Shown: positions 9,020-18,327, counted from the first letter of the stretch. The stretch is 41,693 nucleotides of DNA from Candidatus Methylopumilus sp. (GCA_009693175.1 SHXT01000012.1:1-41693), one strand, 5' to 3'. Translations and numbers: made by a program. Notes: a model not told the origin generated them from the sequence alone.

Positions 9020-9820
9020 TTAACGCTTAATATCGTCTGTAAGATGAGGTGCTAGCGTTTCTAACATCGCATCAAAAATTTTAGGTGAGGACGCTAATAC
9101 GTTACCTGATGTTAGCCAGCCTTGTTTACCGTTAAGGTTTGAGATGATACCGCCTGCTTCTTGAACAAGTAATCCACCTGCTGCAATATCCCATGGAGAT
9201 AAACCAATCTCCCAAAATGCATCCAATGCACCGTTCGCCACATAAGCTAAATCGAGCGCTGCAGAACCTGGGCGTCTAATGCCGGAAGTTTTTTGTAGCA
9301 TCGATTTAAACATAGCCATATACGTATCCAAATGTTTGAAATCACGAAATGGAAAACCTGTGCCAATAAGTGACTCTTGTAACTTGTCACATTTTGAAAC
9401 GCGTATGCGCTTGTCATTTAAAAATGCACCACGTCCTTTAGTTGCTGTGTAGAGTTCATTTCGATTCGGTTCATAAATCACGGCCTGTGTAATTTCACCT
9501 TTATGTTGTAACGCGATCGAGACACAGTACTGCGGAAAGCTATGTAAAAAATTGGTTGTGCCATCTAAGGGATCAATAATCCAAATATAATCGCTATCAT
9601 GTGAAGAGGCACCTGACTCCTCACCTAAAAATCCGTGTGTAGGGTAAGTAGCTTTTAAAGTATCGATAATGGCACGCTCTGCTACAACATCCACTTCACT
9701 CACAAAGTCATTAAAATTTTTACTCTTCACCGTTAGAGTCCCGATGTCTTGAGATGCCCGATTAATAATGGCACCTGCGCGTCTTGCCGCTTTCACTGCA
9801 ATGTTTAACATCGGATGCAT
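9020..9820 (-). CDS. suhB: Inositol-1-monophosphatase family protein SuhB
   Basis: SuhB is a Mg-dependent inositol monophosphatase. In E. coli it is also part of the rRNA antitermination complex. The 266-residue protein has the family metal sites: Glu67-Glu68 in FLGEESG, the box WIIDPLDGTTNF (Asp83, Asp86) and the C-terminal SPWDIAAGGLLVQEAGG. Length matches E. coli SuhB (267). It is divergent from trmJ with 96 bases between the starts, and convergent with slyD. suhB next to trmJ is a common proteobacterial neighbourhood. Confidence 0.94.
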   Translation of the reverse strand: MHPMLNIAVKAARRAGAIINRASQDIGTLTVKSKNFNDFVSEVDVVAERAIIDTLKATYPTHGFLGEESGASSHDSDYIWIIDPLDGTTNFLHSFPQYCVSIALQHKGEITQAVIYEPNRNELYTATKGRGAFLNDKRIRVSKCDKLQESLIGTGFPFRDFKHLDTYMAMFKSMLQKTSGIRRPGSAALDLAYVANGALDAFWEIGLSPWDIAAGGLLVQEAGGIISNLNGKQGWLTSGNVLASSPKIFDAMLETLAPHLTDDIKR

Positions 9821-9916
9821 ATACTTAAGATTTACTTTCTTTTTAATAAACGAGTGTATTTAAACCATCGTTCTTTTATGGACTTGATAAAATGCTATTT
9901 TACATGAAGGAACTCC

Positions 9917-10669
9917 ATGGTCACCACCTCTCGGCCACTAAGCCGTATCCGTATCGTGCTGTGTCAAACCAGTCACCCGGGAAACATTGGTGCGACAGCG
10001 CGCGCGATGAAGACGATGGGTATCACACAACTTTATTTAGTGACACCAAAAAAATTTCCCCATCCAGAAGCTACCGCTTTAGCTTCTGGTGCAGATGATA
10101 TTTTAAATGGCGCACATGTTGTAAATACATTAGAAGAAGCACTTCACGGAGTGAAGCTTGCCATAGGACTCTCAGCACGTCGTCGAGAACTCACACAACC
10201 CTATCTCGATATTAAAAAAGCGGCACAGGAAATGATTCATCTTGCGCATGATGCAGAAGTAGCTTGCGTATTTGGAACTGAGATGAGCGGACTCTCAAAC
10301 CAAGAGACACATCTTTGTCAGCTCTTAAGCTTCATTGATGCGAATCCAGATTACTCATCACTCAACTTGGCACAAGCGGTACAAGTGGTATGTCATGAAT
10401 TAAGACAGGCGAGTATCCATCCTGAAGGAGCGAGTATCTATACTAAGGACTTAAGTCTTTTAGCCGATCATGATAGCTTAATGGGATTCTTGTCGCACTT
10501 AGAAATAGTGTTAGATAAGATTGAATTTTTAGACAAGGTGCAAGGTGAGCGTCTCATGCAACGGTTACATATTCTCTTTGCACGCGCTCAACTTGAAACG
10601 GACGAAGTGAATATCTTGCGCGGCATCTTAACGCAAGTGCAAAAGAAGTTAGCGCATTCATCCTCTTAG
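9917..10669 (+). CDS. trmJ: tRNA (cytidine/uridine-2'-O-)-methyltransferase TrmJ
   Basis: TrmJ methylates the 2'-O of nucleotide 32 in the tRNA anticodon loop using S-adenosylmethionine. The 250-residue protein has the SPOUT trefoil-knot pattern: IVLCQTSHPGNIGATARAMK near the N terminus, FGTEMSGLSNQE around residue 118, and the knot loop SLNLAQAVQVVCHELRQ around 152. A C-terminal helical extension (about 180-250) is typical of TrmJ rather than TrmL. The ATG has AAGGA five bases upstream. It precedes cysE and iscR; trmJ-iscR linkage is also found in E. coli. Confidence 0.94.
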   Translation: MVTTSRPLSRIRIVLCQTSHPGNIGATARAMKTMGITQLYLVTPKKFPHPEATALASGADDILNGAHVVNTLEEALHGVKLAIGLSARRRELTQPYLDIKKAAQEMIHLAHDAEVACVFGTEMSGLSNQETHLCQLLSFIDANPDYSSLNLAQAVQVVCHELRQASIHPEGASIYTKDLSLLADHDSLMGFLSHLEIVLDKIEFLDKVQGERLMQRLHILFARAQLETDEVNILRGILTQVQKKLAHSSS

Positions 10670-10722
10670 CCATTAACCTAGTAATTTAGTCAAGTTATAA
10701 GTTTCATGAGATAATTATCACT

Positions 10723-11469
10723 ATGTTTAAGAAAATTAGAGAAGATATTGCAATTGTGTTTGAACGCGATCCGGCCGCGAGGTCGACGCTCGAGGTCTTA
10801 ACAACTTATCCCGGTGTACACGCACTACTCATACACCGCTTGGCGCATGCGTTCTGGCAAATCAAGCTCTACTGGCTTGGCCGAGTCATCTCTCACATAG
10901 GCCGATGGTTAACAGGCGTTGAAATTCATCCCGGTGCCACCATAGGAAGACGTGTTTTTATCGATCACGGCATGGGCGTCGTGATTGGCGAGACGGCGGT
11001 CATTGAAGATGATTGCACGCTCTATCACGGTGTGACCTTAGGTGGCACCTCTTGGAATAAGGGAAAACGTCATCCCACTTTAAAACAGGGTGTGGTGATT
11101 GGTGCGGGCGCTAAAATTCTAGGCCCTATCACGATTGGACGAGGCGCTAAAATTGGATCCAATGCGGTGGTGGTGAAAGATGTCCCCGCAAAAGCGACAG
11201 CTGTAGGTATTCCTGCGCGCATTGTGGATGAAGACCATAAAGTTAAACAAAAGAGTGTGGCAAAAGAGCCCGTCTTCAACGCCTATGCAGTGGGTCGAGA
11301 TGAGCCCGATCCCATACACAAAAACCTTGACACACTTCTCCAGGCCATCAAAAAACAGAACCAAACGATTGAACGCTTAGAGTTAAAAATTAAAGCCTTA
11401 CAACCCCAAGCGCGCGAGGATTTAAAGCTCGCCAAAGCCTTTGCAGCCAAGAAAAAGACGTCTAGATAA
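10723..11469 (+). CDS. cysE: Serine O-acetyltransferase
   Basis: CysE transfers acetyl from acetyl-CoA to L-serine to give O-acetylserine, the acceptor for sulfide in cysteine synthesis. The N-terminal helical domain (about 1-65) is followed by a left-handed beta-helix of hexapeptide repeats (about 65-170; [56 protein letters not shown]). Length is 248. A C-terminal tail of about 70 charged residues extends past the usual end and may form a short coiled coil near 205-225. Its stop codon touches the IscR operator of the following isc operon, so cysteine supply and Fe-S assembly are adjacent but have separate promoters. Confidence 0.95.
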   Translation: MFKKIREDIAIVFERDPAARSTLEVLTTYPGVHALLIHRLAHAFWQIKLYWLGRVISHIGRWLTGVEIHPGATIGRRVFIDHGMGVVIGETAVIEDDCTLYHGVTLGGTSWNKGKRHPTLKQGVVIGAGAKILGPITIGRGAKIGSNAVVVKDVPAKATAVGIPARIVDEDHKVKQKSVAKEPVFNAYAVGRDEPDPIHKNLDTLLQAIKKQNQTIERLELKIKALQPQAREDLKLAKAFAAKKKTSR

Positions 11470-11501
11470 TACTTGACTAAATTAATGGGTTATTCTATAC
11501 T
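11469..11501 (+). promoter_or_regulatory. iscR promoter with overlapping IscR type 1 operator
   Basis: A sigma70 promoter is seen: TTGACT at 11473-11478, a 17-base spacer and TATACT at 11496-11501. The 25 bases 11469-11493 match 22 of 25 positions of the E. coli IscR type 1 (cluster-dependent) site consensus as I recall it. The first 16 positions all fit, and the mismatches are at positions 17, 19 and 22. Holo-IscR bound here would cover the -35 box and repress the operon, the standard feedback on Fe-S supply. Confidence 0.72.
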
Positions 11502-11541
11502 TTAACAATCTGAAACTTAAGTTTTACTAAGGATTTTAATT

Positions 11542-12027
11542 ATGCGTTTAACCACCAAAGGTCGTTTTGCTGTCACCGCTATCTTAGATCTCGCGTTAAA
11601 CGAGAAAGAAAACCCTGTTACCTTAGCCGAGATTAGTGAACGACAATCTATCTCTCTGTCCTATCTTGAGCAACTTTTTAGCCATATGCGTCGTGAAGGC
11701 ATTGTCAAAAGTGTACGCGGGCCAGGCGGCGGTTATCACATTGCAAAAAAACATCAAGACATTACGGTCAAAGCAATTATTACAGCCGTCGATGAAGAGA
11801 TTGATGCCACACAATGCAACGGCAAAGAGAACTGTCATGAAGGCGGTCGCTGTATTACGCATGATTTATGGGCATCGATTAATCTGAAAATTCTTGATTT
11901 CCTAGAAAGCCTAACCTTGGCCCACCTTGTTGAGGCGCAAGCTAAAGAAAGTAAGAACGATCGCGAGACCGCAATCTTTTTCTTAAACGACAAGCTCAAC
12001 CAAGGAAACGTTGCGAAAGCGGTGTAA
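11542..12027 (+). CDS. iscR: Fe-S cluster-sensing transcription regulator IscR
   Basis: IscR is an Rrf2-family regulator that represses the isc operon when it carries a [2Fe-2S] cluster. The 161-residue protein has a winged-helix N terminus ([19 protein letters not shown], recognition region [20 protein letters not shown], wing GPGGGYHI). The cluster ligands are Cys92, Cys98, Cys104 and His107, at the same positions as in E. coli IscR. AAGGA lies eight bases before the ATG. It leads the isc operon and has an IscR-like operator over its own promoter. Confidence 0.97.
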   Translation: MRLTTKGRFAVTAILDLALNEKENPVTLAEISERQSISLSYLEQLFSHMRREGIVKSVRGPGGGYHIAKKHQDITVKAIITAVDEEIDATQCNGKENCHEGGRCITHDLWASINLKILDFLESLTLAHLVEAQAKESKNDRETAIFFLNDKLNQGNVAKAV

Positions 12028-12037
12028 TTTAAAAAAC

Positions 12038-13183
12038 ATGCACAAAGTTTACTTAGACCATAACGCCACCACAGCCATAGAACCTAAGGTGCTCGCTGTG
12101 ATGATGCCTTACTTAGAGACACAGCAAGGCAACCCTACGAGCCAACATAGTTTTGGAAGGCACGCTAGAACTGCAATAGAAGAAGCACGCGAACAGGTAG
12201 CGCTCGCTATTCACGCACAACCTACTGAAGTGATTTTCACATCAGGAGGCACTGAGGCGAACAATATGATTGTGCATGGTGCCGCGATCAAAAGACCAGG
12301 TAGTGTATTAATCAGAAGCAATATCGAACATCCGTGTGTAGCCCGTCCCATCGACGCCTTAACACATCAAGGCTGGCAAAAAGAATTGTTAGCAGTGAAT
12401 GAAGAAGGTGTCCTAACAAAAGAAGCTTACACAAAAATAAAGAGTAACGATATCAGTCTTGTCTCGGTGATGCTTGCTAACAACGAAACAGGTGCAATTC
12501 AGGATGTATCACTTTTTAAAGACTTTGCTAAAGAAAAAAAAGCACTCTCGCATACCGACGCGGTACAAGCATTCGGAAAAATAGATGTACGCTTTGATGC
12601 ATTAGGTATCGACGCCATGACACTCTCAAGCCATAAAATATATGGCCCTCAAGGTGTGGGAGCACTTATTCTAAATAAGCGCATGGATATCGAGCCCTTC
12701 ATTTACGGTGGCGGACAGGAAAAGAATTTAAGAAGTGGTACCGAAAACATTGCTGCGATTGTAGGTTTCGGTAAGGCGTGTGAGTTAATTTCTGAGTCGA
12801 TGAAACAAACTTCAATAAACTCACTCGTGCTACAAAAAACATTAGAGCTCGGTTTAAAAGAGTTAGGTGCAATTATTTTTTCTGAAAACATAAACCGCTT
12901 AACTAACACTACGTTTTTTGCATTTAAAAATATTGAGGGTTCAACACTTCTCACAGCCCTCGATAAAAAAGGATTTGCAATCGCGAGTGGTTCTGCCTGC
13001 TCAAGTGTTAACAAAGAACCGAGTCATGTGCTTCTATCCATGGGCGTCGATGAAGACCTTGCACGCGGCGCATTAAGAATTAGCTTTGGCACGAAGAACA
13101 CGATGGATGAAGTGAAGTTAATACTAGAAGCTATCAAGAAAGAACTACACACATTAAAACAACTAACAGCGATCGCGGCATAA
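12038..13183 (+). CDS. NifS-like cysteine desulfurase (second desulfurase of the isc operon)
   Basis: A PLP enzyme of the class V aminotransferase family that should mobilise sulfur from cysteine as a persulfide. I start at the ATG giving MHKVYLDHNATTAIEP, ten bases after iscR; the frame is open upstream only via a TTG inside iscR. Length is 381. Seen are NIEHP (active-site His region), DAVQAFGK, the PLP lysine in LSSHKIYGPQGVGAL and the catalytic cysteine loop SGSACSSVNKEPSHVLLSMG. It is related to but clearly different from the following IscS and lacks the extended IscS C terminus (ending [12 protein letters not shown]...). Its division of labour with IscS is unknown. Confidence 0.88.
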   Translation: MHKVYLDHNATTAIEPKVLAVMMPYLETQQGNPTSQHSFGRHARTAIEEAREQVALAIHAQPTEVIFTSGGTEANNMIVHGAAIKRPGSVLIRSNIEHPCVARPIDALTHQGWQKELLAVNEEGVLTKEAYTKIKSNDISLVSVMLANNETGAIQDVSLFKDFAKEKKALSHTDAVQAFGKIDVRFDALGIDAMTLSSHKIYGPQGVGALILNKRMDIEPFIYGGGQEKNLRSGTENIAAIVGFGKACELISESMKQTSINSLVLQKTLELGLKELGAIIFSENINRLTNTTFFAFKNIEGSTLLTALDKKGFAIASGSACSSVNKEPSHVLLSMGVDEDLARGALRISFGTKNTMDEVKLILEAIKKELHTLKQLTAIAA

Positions 13184-13186
13184 AAT

Positions 13187-14410
13187 ATGACACAAACTAC
13201 ACAACGTAAACCCATTTATTTAGATTACTCTGCAACGACACCGATTGATCAATGTGTCGCCGACAAAATGATTCCTTTCATGACAGAACATTTCGGTAAT
13301 CCTGCATCACGTAGCCATAGCTTTGGATGGACTGCAGAGAAAGCAGTTGAAGAAGCGCGTGAAGAAGTTGCAAAATTAGTTGGTGCAGATTCAAAAGAAA
13401 TTGTATGGACATCTGGCGCGACAGAATCAAATAACTTAGCCATTAAAGGTGCGAGTCATTTTTATAACGCTAAAGGTAAACACATTTTAACGATTGCAAC
13501 CGAACATAAGGCGGTGATTGATGCTGTGCGTGAACTCGAACGCGAAGGCTACACTGCAACTTATTTAGAACCCGAGCCTAATGGTTTAGTGGATCTTGAA
13601 AAATTTAAAGCGGCGATTCGTCCAGATACTGTTTTAGCCTCTGTGATGTTTGTGAATAACGAGATTGGTGTCATTCAAGATATCGTAGCGTTAGGTAATA
13701 TATGCCGAGAAAATAAAGTGATCTTCCATGTCGATGCTGCACAAGCTACAGGCAAGGTAGAAATTAATTTAGAAAATTTACCTGTCGACCTCATGAGCTT
13801 CTCAGCACATAAAACTTACGGTCCTAAAGGTATCGGTGCGCTTTATGTAAGACGTAAACCACGCATTCGTATCGAAGCACAGATGCATGGTGGTGGTCAC
13901 GAACGAGGCATGCGCTCAGGTACATTAGCAACACATCAAATTGTCGGCATGGGTGAAGCATTTAGAATTGCGCGCGAAGAAATGAAAGAAGAAAATGATC
14001 GCATCAGAAAACTACGCGATAAATTACTCACAGGACTTCAAAAGATTGAGGAAGTGTACGTGAATGGTGACTTAAAGCATCGTATCCCACATAACCTTAA
14101 CATCAGCTTTAACTACGTCGAGGGTGAGTCACTCATCATGGCGGTAAAAGACATTGCGGTATCAAGTGGTTCTGCATGTACCTCAGCGAGCTTAGAACCA
14201 AGTTATGTTTTGCGTGCGCTCGGTCGCTCGGATGAATTAGCTCATAGCTCCATCCGATTTTCCATTGGACGCTTTACGACAGAAGCAGATGTTGATTTCA
14301 CGATTCAATTATTAAAAGACAAGATTCATAAATTAAGAGAGCTCTCACCTTTGTGGGAGATGTTTAAAGATGGTATTGATATTAGTAAAGTTGAGTGGGC
14401 TGCCCACTAA
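13187..14410 (+). CDS. iscS: Cysteine desulfurase IscS
   Basis: IscS takes sulfur from L-cysteine and passes it as persulfide to IscU and to tRNA thiolation. The 407 residues match E. coli IscS (404). Seen are [19 protein letters not shown] (active-site His), [11 protein letters not shown], the PLP lysine in [20 protein letters not shown], and the catalytic cysteine in [21 protein letters not shown]. The IscU-docking C terminus [19 protein letters not shown] is present. It follows the NifS-like gene by three bases and precedes iscU by 18 bases with an AAGGA ribosome site. Confidence 0.98.
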   Translation: MTQTTQRKPIYLDYSATTPIDQCVADKMIPFMTEHFGNPASRSHSFGWTAEKAVEEAREEVAKLVGADSKEIVWTSGATESNNLAIKGASHFYNAKGKHILTIATEHKAVIDAVRELEREGYTATYLEPEPNGLVDLEKFKAAIRPDTVLASVMFVNNEIGVIQDIVALGNICRENKVIFHVDAAQATGKVEINLENLPVDLMSFSAHKTYGPKGIGALYVRRKPRIRIEAQMHGGGHERGMRSGTLATHQIVGMGEAFRIAREEMKEENDRIRKLRDKLLTGLQKIEEVYVNGDLKHRIPHNLNISFNYVEGESLIMAVKDIAVSSGSACTSASLEPSYVLRALGRSDELAHSSIRFSIGRFTTEADVDFTIQLLKDKIHKLRELSPLWEMFKDGIDISKVEWAAH

Positions 14411-14428
14411 AATTTTAAAAGGAAATAT

Positions 14429-14812
14429 ATGGCATACAGCGAAAAAGTATTAGATCACTACGAAAACCCAAGAAATGTGGGCTCACTCGATAAAGATGAT
14501 CCACATGTGGGTACCGGCATGGTCGGCGCACCGGCTTGTGGTGACGTCATGAAATTACAAATCAAGGTTAGCGATGACGGCGTCATCGAGGATGCAAAAT
14601 TTAAAACCTACGGCTGTGGTTCTGCGATTGCATCAAGCTCGCTTGTGACTGAATGGTTAAAAGGTAAAACATTAAATGAAGCAGCTCAAATTAAAAACTC
14701 TGCGATCGCTGAAGAGTTAGCGTTGCCACCGGTTAAAATACACTGTTCGGTATTAGCTGAAGATGCAATTAAGGCAGCTGTCGCCGACTTTAAAAGTAAA
14801 CAAGGGCATTAA
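14429..14812 (+). CDS. iscU: Fe-S cluster assembly scaffold IscU
   Basis: IscU is the scaffold on which [2Fe-2S] clusters are built before handover. The 127 residues carry the three conserved cysteines ([31 protein letters not shown]), the conserved aspartate after the first cysteine, and the LPPVK motif that HscA recognises. Opening [19 protein letters not shown] is typical. The position between iscS and iscA and the strong upstream AAGGA leave no doubt. Confidence 0.98.
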   Translation: MAYSEKVLDHYENPRNVGSLDKDDPHVGTGMVGAPACGDVMKLQIKVSDDGVIEDAKFKTYGCGSAIASSSLVTEWLKGKTLNEAAQIKNSAIAEELALPPVKIHCSVLAEDAIKAAVADFKSKQGH

Positions 14813-14817
14813 AAAAT

Positions 14818-15141
14818 ATGGCGATTTCAATCACTCAAAAAGCTGCTGAGCGTGTAGAAAAATATCTTAAGCACCGAGGTAAGGGCATTGGTTTGCGCTT
14901 AGGCGTAAAAACTACAGGCTGCTCAGGTATGGCATACACATTAGAGTTCGTCGATGAAACATTACCTGAAGATCAAATCTTTGAAAGTCATGGCGTTAAG
15001 ATCATGATCGACCCAAAGAGCTTGGTCTATATCGATGGCACAGAGCTGGATTTTGAGAAGGAAGGCCTTAACGAGGGATTTAAGTTTAACAATCCTAACG
15101 TCAAGGCAGAATGTGGCTGTGGCGAAAGCTTTACAGTGTGA
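14818..15141 (+). CDS. iscA: A-type Fe-S carrier IscA
   Basis: IscA binds iron or [Fe-S] clusters and helps [4Fe-4S] delivery. The 107 residues show the family cysteines: [16 protein letters not shown] near residue 35 and ECGCGESF at the C terminus. It starts six bases after iscU and its stop overlaps the GTG start of hscB by four bases (GTGA). Confidence 0.97.
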   Translation: MAISITQKAAERVEKYLKHRGKGIGLRLGVKTTGCSGMAYTLEFVDETLPEDQIFESHGVKIMIDPKSLVYIDGTELDFEKEGLNEGFKFNNPNVKAECGCGESFTV

Positions 15142-15650
15142 CCACAAATTTTTTTAACTTACTCAATATCCCCGAGCAGTTCGTCATTGATTTAGAAAAA
15201 CTTAATCAACACTACCAAACCATTCAAAAAGAAATTCATCCTGATCGCTTTGCTTCGACAAATAAAAATGATCAACTACAGTCTGTTAAGAAAACAGCTG
15301 AGTTGAATGTTGCTTATCAAACATTAAAGTCGCCATTAAGGCGCGCTGAATACTTATTGCACATTCATGGTCTAGATATGATGCATGAAAAAAATACAGC
15401 TGTGTCACAAGATTTCTTAATGCAGCAGATGGAATGGCGCGAGGAGCTTGAAACACATAAAAAAAATAAAGCATCGCTTGAAGCCTTATCACTCAACATT
15501 CAAAAAGAAAAAAAAGAGATCCTCCATTTACTGCCAGAGTGTTTTAAAAAAAAGAATGATCTCCACGAAGCCATCGAGATGACACGTAAACTTAATTTTA
15601 TTGAAAAGATTGAGCAGCACATCAGTGATGCCTTAATCGAAATTGAATAA
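15138..15650 (+). CDS. hscB: Co-chaperone HscB (J-protein for Fe-S assembly)
   Basis: HscB is the J-domain partner of HscA and brings IscU to it. I choose the GTG at 15138, which overlaps the iscA stop as GTGA and gives 170 residues ((M)[17 protein letters not shown]), equal to E. coli HscB (171). An ATG 27 bases upstream lies inside iscA and adds residues unlike the family. The J domain carries HPDRFAS (His-Pro-Asp) near residue 34. The C-terminal three-helix IscU-binding domain follows (about 85-170). Confidence 0.94.
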   Translation: MTTNFFNLLNIPEQFVIDLEKLNQHYQTIQKEIHPDRFASTNKNDQLQSVKKTAELNVAYQTLKSPLRRAEYLLHIHGLDMMHEKNTAVSQDFLMQQMEWREELETHKKNKASLEALSLNIQKEKKEILHLLPECFKKKNDLHEAIEMTRKLNFIEKIEQHISDALIEIE

Positions 15651-15652
15651 AT

Positions 15653-17518
15653 ATGGCGCTTCTTCAAATCGCCGAACCAGGTCAAAGCACATTACCTCAT
15701 CAGCATAAGCTCTCGGTAGGTATTGACTTAGGCACGACAAATTCACTTGTGGCGTCTGTACAAAGTGGCACGCCTACAGTCTTAAAAGATAGTGATGGTA
15801 AAACACTCATCCCATCTATCGTGTTCTATGGCAAAGACGAAATAAAAGTAGGTCACGAAGCAGTGAGCCACTTAAAAGATGATGCAAAAAATACCATTGT
15901 TTCAGTCAAACGTTTTATGGGTCATGTATTAAAAGATTTGCAACATCGCGATGCCCTTCCCTACGAGTTCGATGAAAGCAATACAGATATCCAACTTAAA
16001 ACTCATCAAGGACTAAAACATCCAATTGAAGTCTCTTCTGATATCTTAAAAAAGTTAAAGACACTTGCTGAAGTTTCTTTATGTGGAGAAATTATAGGTG
16101 CCGTCATTACGGTGCCTGCATATTTTGATGATGCACAAAGACAAGCCACAAAAGATGCAGCAAAACTTGCAGGGCTTAATGTTTTACGTCTCATAAATGA
16201 ACCAACAGCAGCAGCTGTTGCTTATGGTCTCGATCAAAAGAAAGAAGGTATCTTTGCCATTTATGATTTGGGTGGTGGTACGTTTGATATTTCTATTCTA
16301 AGGCTCTCAAAAGGTGTCTTTGAAGTCTTAGCTACAAACGGTCATGCGCACTTAGGCGGTGATGACTTTGATCAAGTGATTGTTGAGATGATGAAATCAA
16401 AACATCAACTCGTAGAACTCACCCATGAAGATAAGCGATCCTTAATTACACATGCTAAGTACCTTAAAGAATCCTTAACAACACTAAAGCTCGCAGAAAC
16501 TTCATTCACACTCCATGGTGGGAAGAAGATTTTATTTGCATTAGATCGAGACACGTTCAAAGAAAAAACAATGCCACTTGTTCAAAAAACAATTCAGCCT
16601 ATCCGCAAGGCATTAAGTGATGCAAAGTTATCAATTGAATCAATTGATGGGGTTGTTATGGTCGGTGGAGCAACGCGTATGCTTCATGTGCAATCAGAAA
16701 TTAAGGATTTCTTTCACCAAGCTTTACTTAACAATCTTAACCCTGATGAGATCGTTGCATTAGGAGCCGCAAGGCAAGCACACACACTCGCCGGCAATAA
16801 ATCAAGTGAGGATTTACTTTTACTCGACGTAACGCCATTGTCACTAGGTATTGAAACAATGGGTGGTCTTGTTGAAAAAATTATTCAAAGAAACTCCGCT
16901 ATCCCAATTGCAAAGGCGCAGGAATTTACCACTTTTAAAGACGGTCAAACCGCTATGTCAATTCACGTATTGCAAGGAGAGCGTGAGCGTGTATCTGATT
17001 GTAGATCACTTGCAAACTTTACACTCACCGGCATTCCTCCTATGGTGGCTGGATCTGCAAAAATACGTGTGACATTTCAGATTGACGCAGACGGTTTGCT
17101 ATCTGTATCGGCAAAAGAACTTTCTCAAAATAAAGAATCAAGCATTACCGTCAAACCATCTTACGGTTTATCGGAAGAGCAAATTACAAATATGCTAAAA
17201 CAGTCTTTCGAAAAAGCAGGTGAAGATAAAAAGATTCGAGCGCTTAGCGAAGCTAAAGTGGAAGGTGAACAACTTGTTACAGCGGTTAAAAATGCATTGA
17301 CGGAAGATAGTAGCAATCTATTAGATCAAGATGAAATAAAAATAATTCAAGAGGCATTAGAAGCTCTTATAGCAGCACTTAAAAATGAAGATGCTGATTT
17401 AATTATAGAGCATACAAAACATTTAAATCATTTAACAGAACCTTTTGCGGCAAGACGTATGGATCAATCTGTAGGTAATGCACTTAAAGGTAAATCAATA
17501 GATAAGGTAAACTTGTAA
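15653..17518 (+). CDS. hscA: Fe-S assembly chaperone HscA (Hsp70 family)
   Basis: HscA is the specialised Hsp70 that uses ATP to release clusters from IscU by binding its LPPVK motif. Length is 621 (E. coli 616). ATPase-domain motifs are [13 protein letters not shown] (about 23-35), [26 protein letters not shown] and VMVGGATRM. The substrate domain begins near [14 protein letters not shown]. It starts three bases after hscB and is followed one base later by fdx. DnaK is excluded by the operon and by the shorter C terminus. Confidence 0.97.
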   Translation: MALLQIAEPGQSTLPHQHKLSVGIDLGTTNSLVASVQSGTPTVLKDSDGKTLIPSIVFYGKDEIKVGHEAVSHLKDDAKNTIVSVKRFMGHVLKDLQHRDALPYEFDESNTDIQLKTHQGLKHPIEVSSDILKKLKTLAEVSLCGEIIGAVITVPAYFDDAQRQATKDAAKLAGLNVLRLINEPTAAAVAYGLDQKKEGIFAIYDLGGGTFDISILRLSKGVFEVLATNGHAHLGGDDFDQVIVEMMKSKHQLVELTHEDKRSLITHAKYLKESLTTLKLAETSFTLHGGKKILFALDRDTFKEKTMPLVQKTIQPIRKALSDAKLSIESIDGVVMVGGATRMLHVQSEIKDFFHQALLNNLNPDEIVALGAARQAHTLAGNKSSEDLLLLDVTPLSLGIETMGGLVEKIIQRNSAIPIAKAQEFTTFKDGQTAMSIHVLQGERERVSDCRSLANFTLTGIPPMVAGSAKIRVTFQIDADGLLSVSAKELSQNKESSITVKPSYGLSEEQITNMLKQSFEKAGEDKKIRALSEAKVEGEQLVTAVKNALTEDSSNLLDQDEIKIIQEALEALIAALKNEDADLIIEHTKHLNHLTEPFAARRMDQSVGNALKGKSIDKVNL

Positions 17519-17519
17519 C

Positions 17520-17855
17520 ATGCCAAAAATCATTATCTTGCCTCATATAGAAATTTGTCCGAATGGTGAAGTAATTGATGCTAAACCAGGTATATCTATT
17601 TGTGAAAACTTATTACAAAACCATATTGATATTGAGCATGCTTGTGATCAAGTCTGTGCATGTACAACCTGCCATGTGATTGTGCGTGAAGGTTTTGAAA
17701 CTTTAAATAAGGCCGATGATTTAGAAGAGGATCTCCTTGATAAAGCTTGGGGCTTAGAACCAAAATCACGCTTATCTTGTCAGGCAATTGTAGATAAGCA
17801 TGATCTCACAATTGAAATTCCGCGCTATACAATTAATATGGCGAAAGAGGGTTAA
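17520..17855 (+). CDS. fdx: ISC-type [2Fe-2S] ferredoxin
   Basis: Supplies electrons for cluster assembly on IscU. The 111-residue protein has the adrenodoxin-type ligand set Cys42, Cys48, Cys51 and Cys87, at the same positions as E. coli Fdx, with one extra cysteine at 46 (ACDQVCACTTCH). It is the last gene of the isc operon; no iscX follows. A stem-loop terminator overlaps its 3' end. Confidence 0.96.
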   Translation: MPKIIILPHIEICPNGEVIDAKPGISICENLLQNHIDIEHACDQVCACTTCHVIVREGFETLNKADDLEEDLLDKAWGLEPKSRLSCQAIVDKHDLTIEIPRYTINMAKEG

Positions 17856-17872
17856 GGGTTCACTCTTTTTTT
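17843..17872 (+). terminator. Probable terminator of the isc operon
   Basis: AAAGAG (17843-17848) pairs with CTCTTT (17863-17868), followed by a run of T. The six-base stem is AT-rich and the 14-base loop is long, so it is a weak candidate. It overlaps the last codons of fdx and lies where the operon must end. Confidence 0.4.
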
Positions 17873-18114
17873 AGATATATTTGCCGCGGGGCTATATTTA
17901 AGCTTTAATTGTTGCTGGCTCGATAGTTTTAATTTTGTAGCAACGCTACTCAATTGTTTATAGAGTCCATGTGCATTCATAATCCAGCTGTACTTTTAAT
18001 ATTTGCTTTTTTTGTATCTAAGTATCTTACTAAAGAAGTTTTTTGATTAATCATACCCTTATAAAACTTCAAAACTTTTTTCGCTAATGTCTCGGCACGC
18101 CAACTAGTCGGTAT
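17852..18114 (-). pseudogene. Two-frame coding remnant, perhaps of a phage small-terminase-like gene
   Basis: On the minus strand, one frame is open from 18114 to a TGA at 17977. It reads SWRAETLAKKVLKFYKGM and onward, with no start near its beginning. A second frame starts at the ATG 17980, overlapping that TGA as ATGA, and runs 42 codons to 17852 (opening MNAHGLYKQLSSVATKLKLS). Read end to end, the two segments look like a helical C-terminal part broken by one frameshift. The spacing (helix, short loop, LYKQLSSVATKLKLSSQQQ) faintly recalls the C-terminal half of P27-type phage terminase small subunits. That is a guess from memory. The overlap with the 3' end of fdx and the neighbouring ORF argues for decayed DNA. 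Confidence 0.25.
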
Positions 18115-18269
18115 TCATTTTTACCAATAGGTTCACCCACATTTAATAAGGATTTTAGTTTCCATCCTTCTTGTGTTGATTCGATCCATTGACTTTGACT
18201 TTGATTTTGATCAAGTGCATGAAACGAAAAAGAAATGGTCAAAAAGAAAGTTAGCAAAAAAATTTTCAA
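18084..18269 (-). CDS. Small predicted secreted protein, possibly the truncated N terminus of a phosphatase
   Basis: 61 codons from a TTG start with a good AGGA site eight bases upstream. Residues 1-18 (MKIFLLTFFLTISFSFHA) form a clear signal peptide. The rest includes WKLKSLLNVGEPIGKNEYRL followed by VGVP and then a stop after two more codons. The pattern LLxVGE...YRLVGVP resembles the start of large secreted PhoX-like or PEP-CTERM phosphatases, whose sequence goes on with DGLGA. Here it is cut at that point. The next gene on the same strand upstream is the phosphate porin, which fits a lost phosphatase of the Pho regulon. The function and even the expression of the fragment are uncertain. 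Confidence 0.4.
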   Translation of the reverse strand: MKIFLLTFFLTISFSFHALDQNQSQSQWIESTQEGWKLKSLLNVGEPIGKNEYRLVGVPRH

Positions 18270-18327
18270 TATATTTCCTATAAATAATTTTGATTAGCAC
18301 ATCATCTATTTTAATGTTAAATGCAAT

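Noticed and set aside
10710-10719. Palindrome GATAATTATC just before cysE, resembling part of a Fur box
   Set aside because: Only ten bases fit, it ends three bases before the start codon, and such AT palindromes are expected often in this base composition.
12011-12037. Upstream extension of the NifS-like gene from a TTG inside iscR
   Set aside because: The added residues are unlike the family, while the ATG at 12038 gives the normal MHKVYLDHNATT opening.
15111-15137. ATG start for hscB inside iscA
   Set aside because: It adds nine residues not found in HscB; the GTG at 15138 with GTGA coupling gives the family length.
17937-17949. Small hairpin GTAGC-AAC-GCTAC in the remnant region
   Set aside because: Five base pairs with no T run; too short to call a terminator or RNA element.
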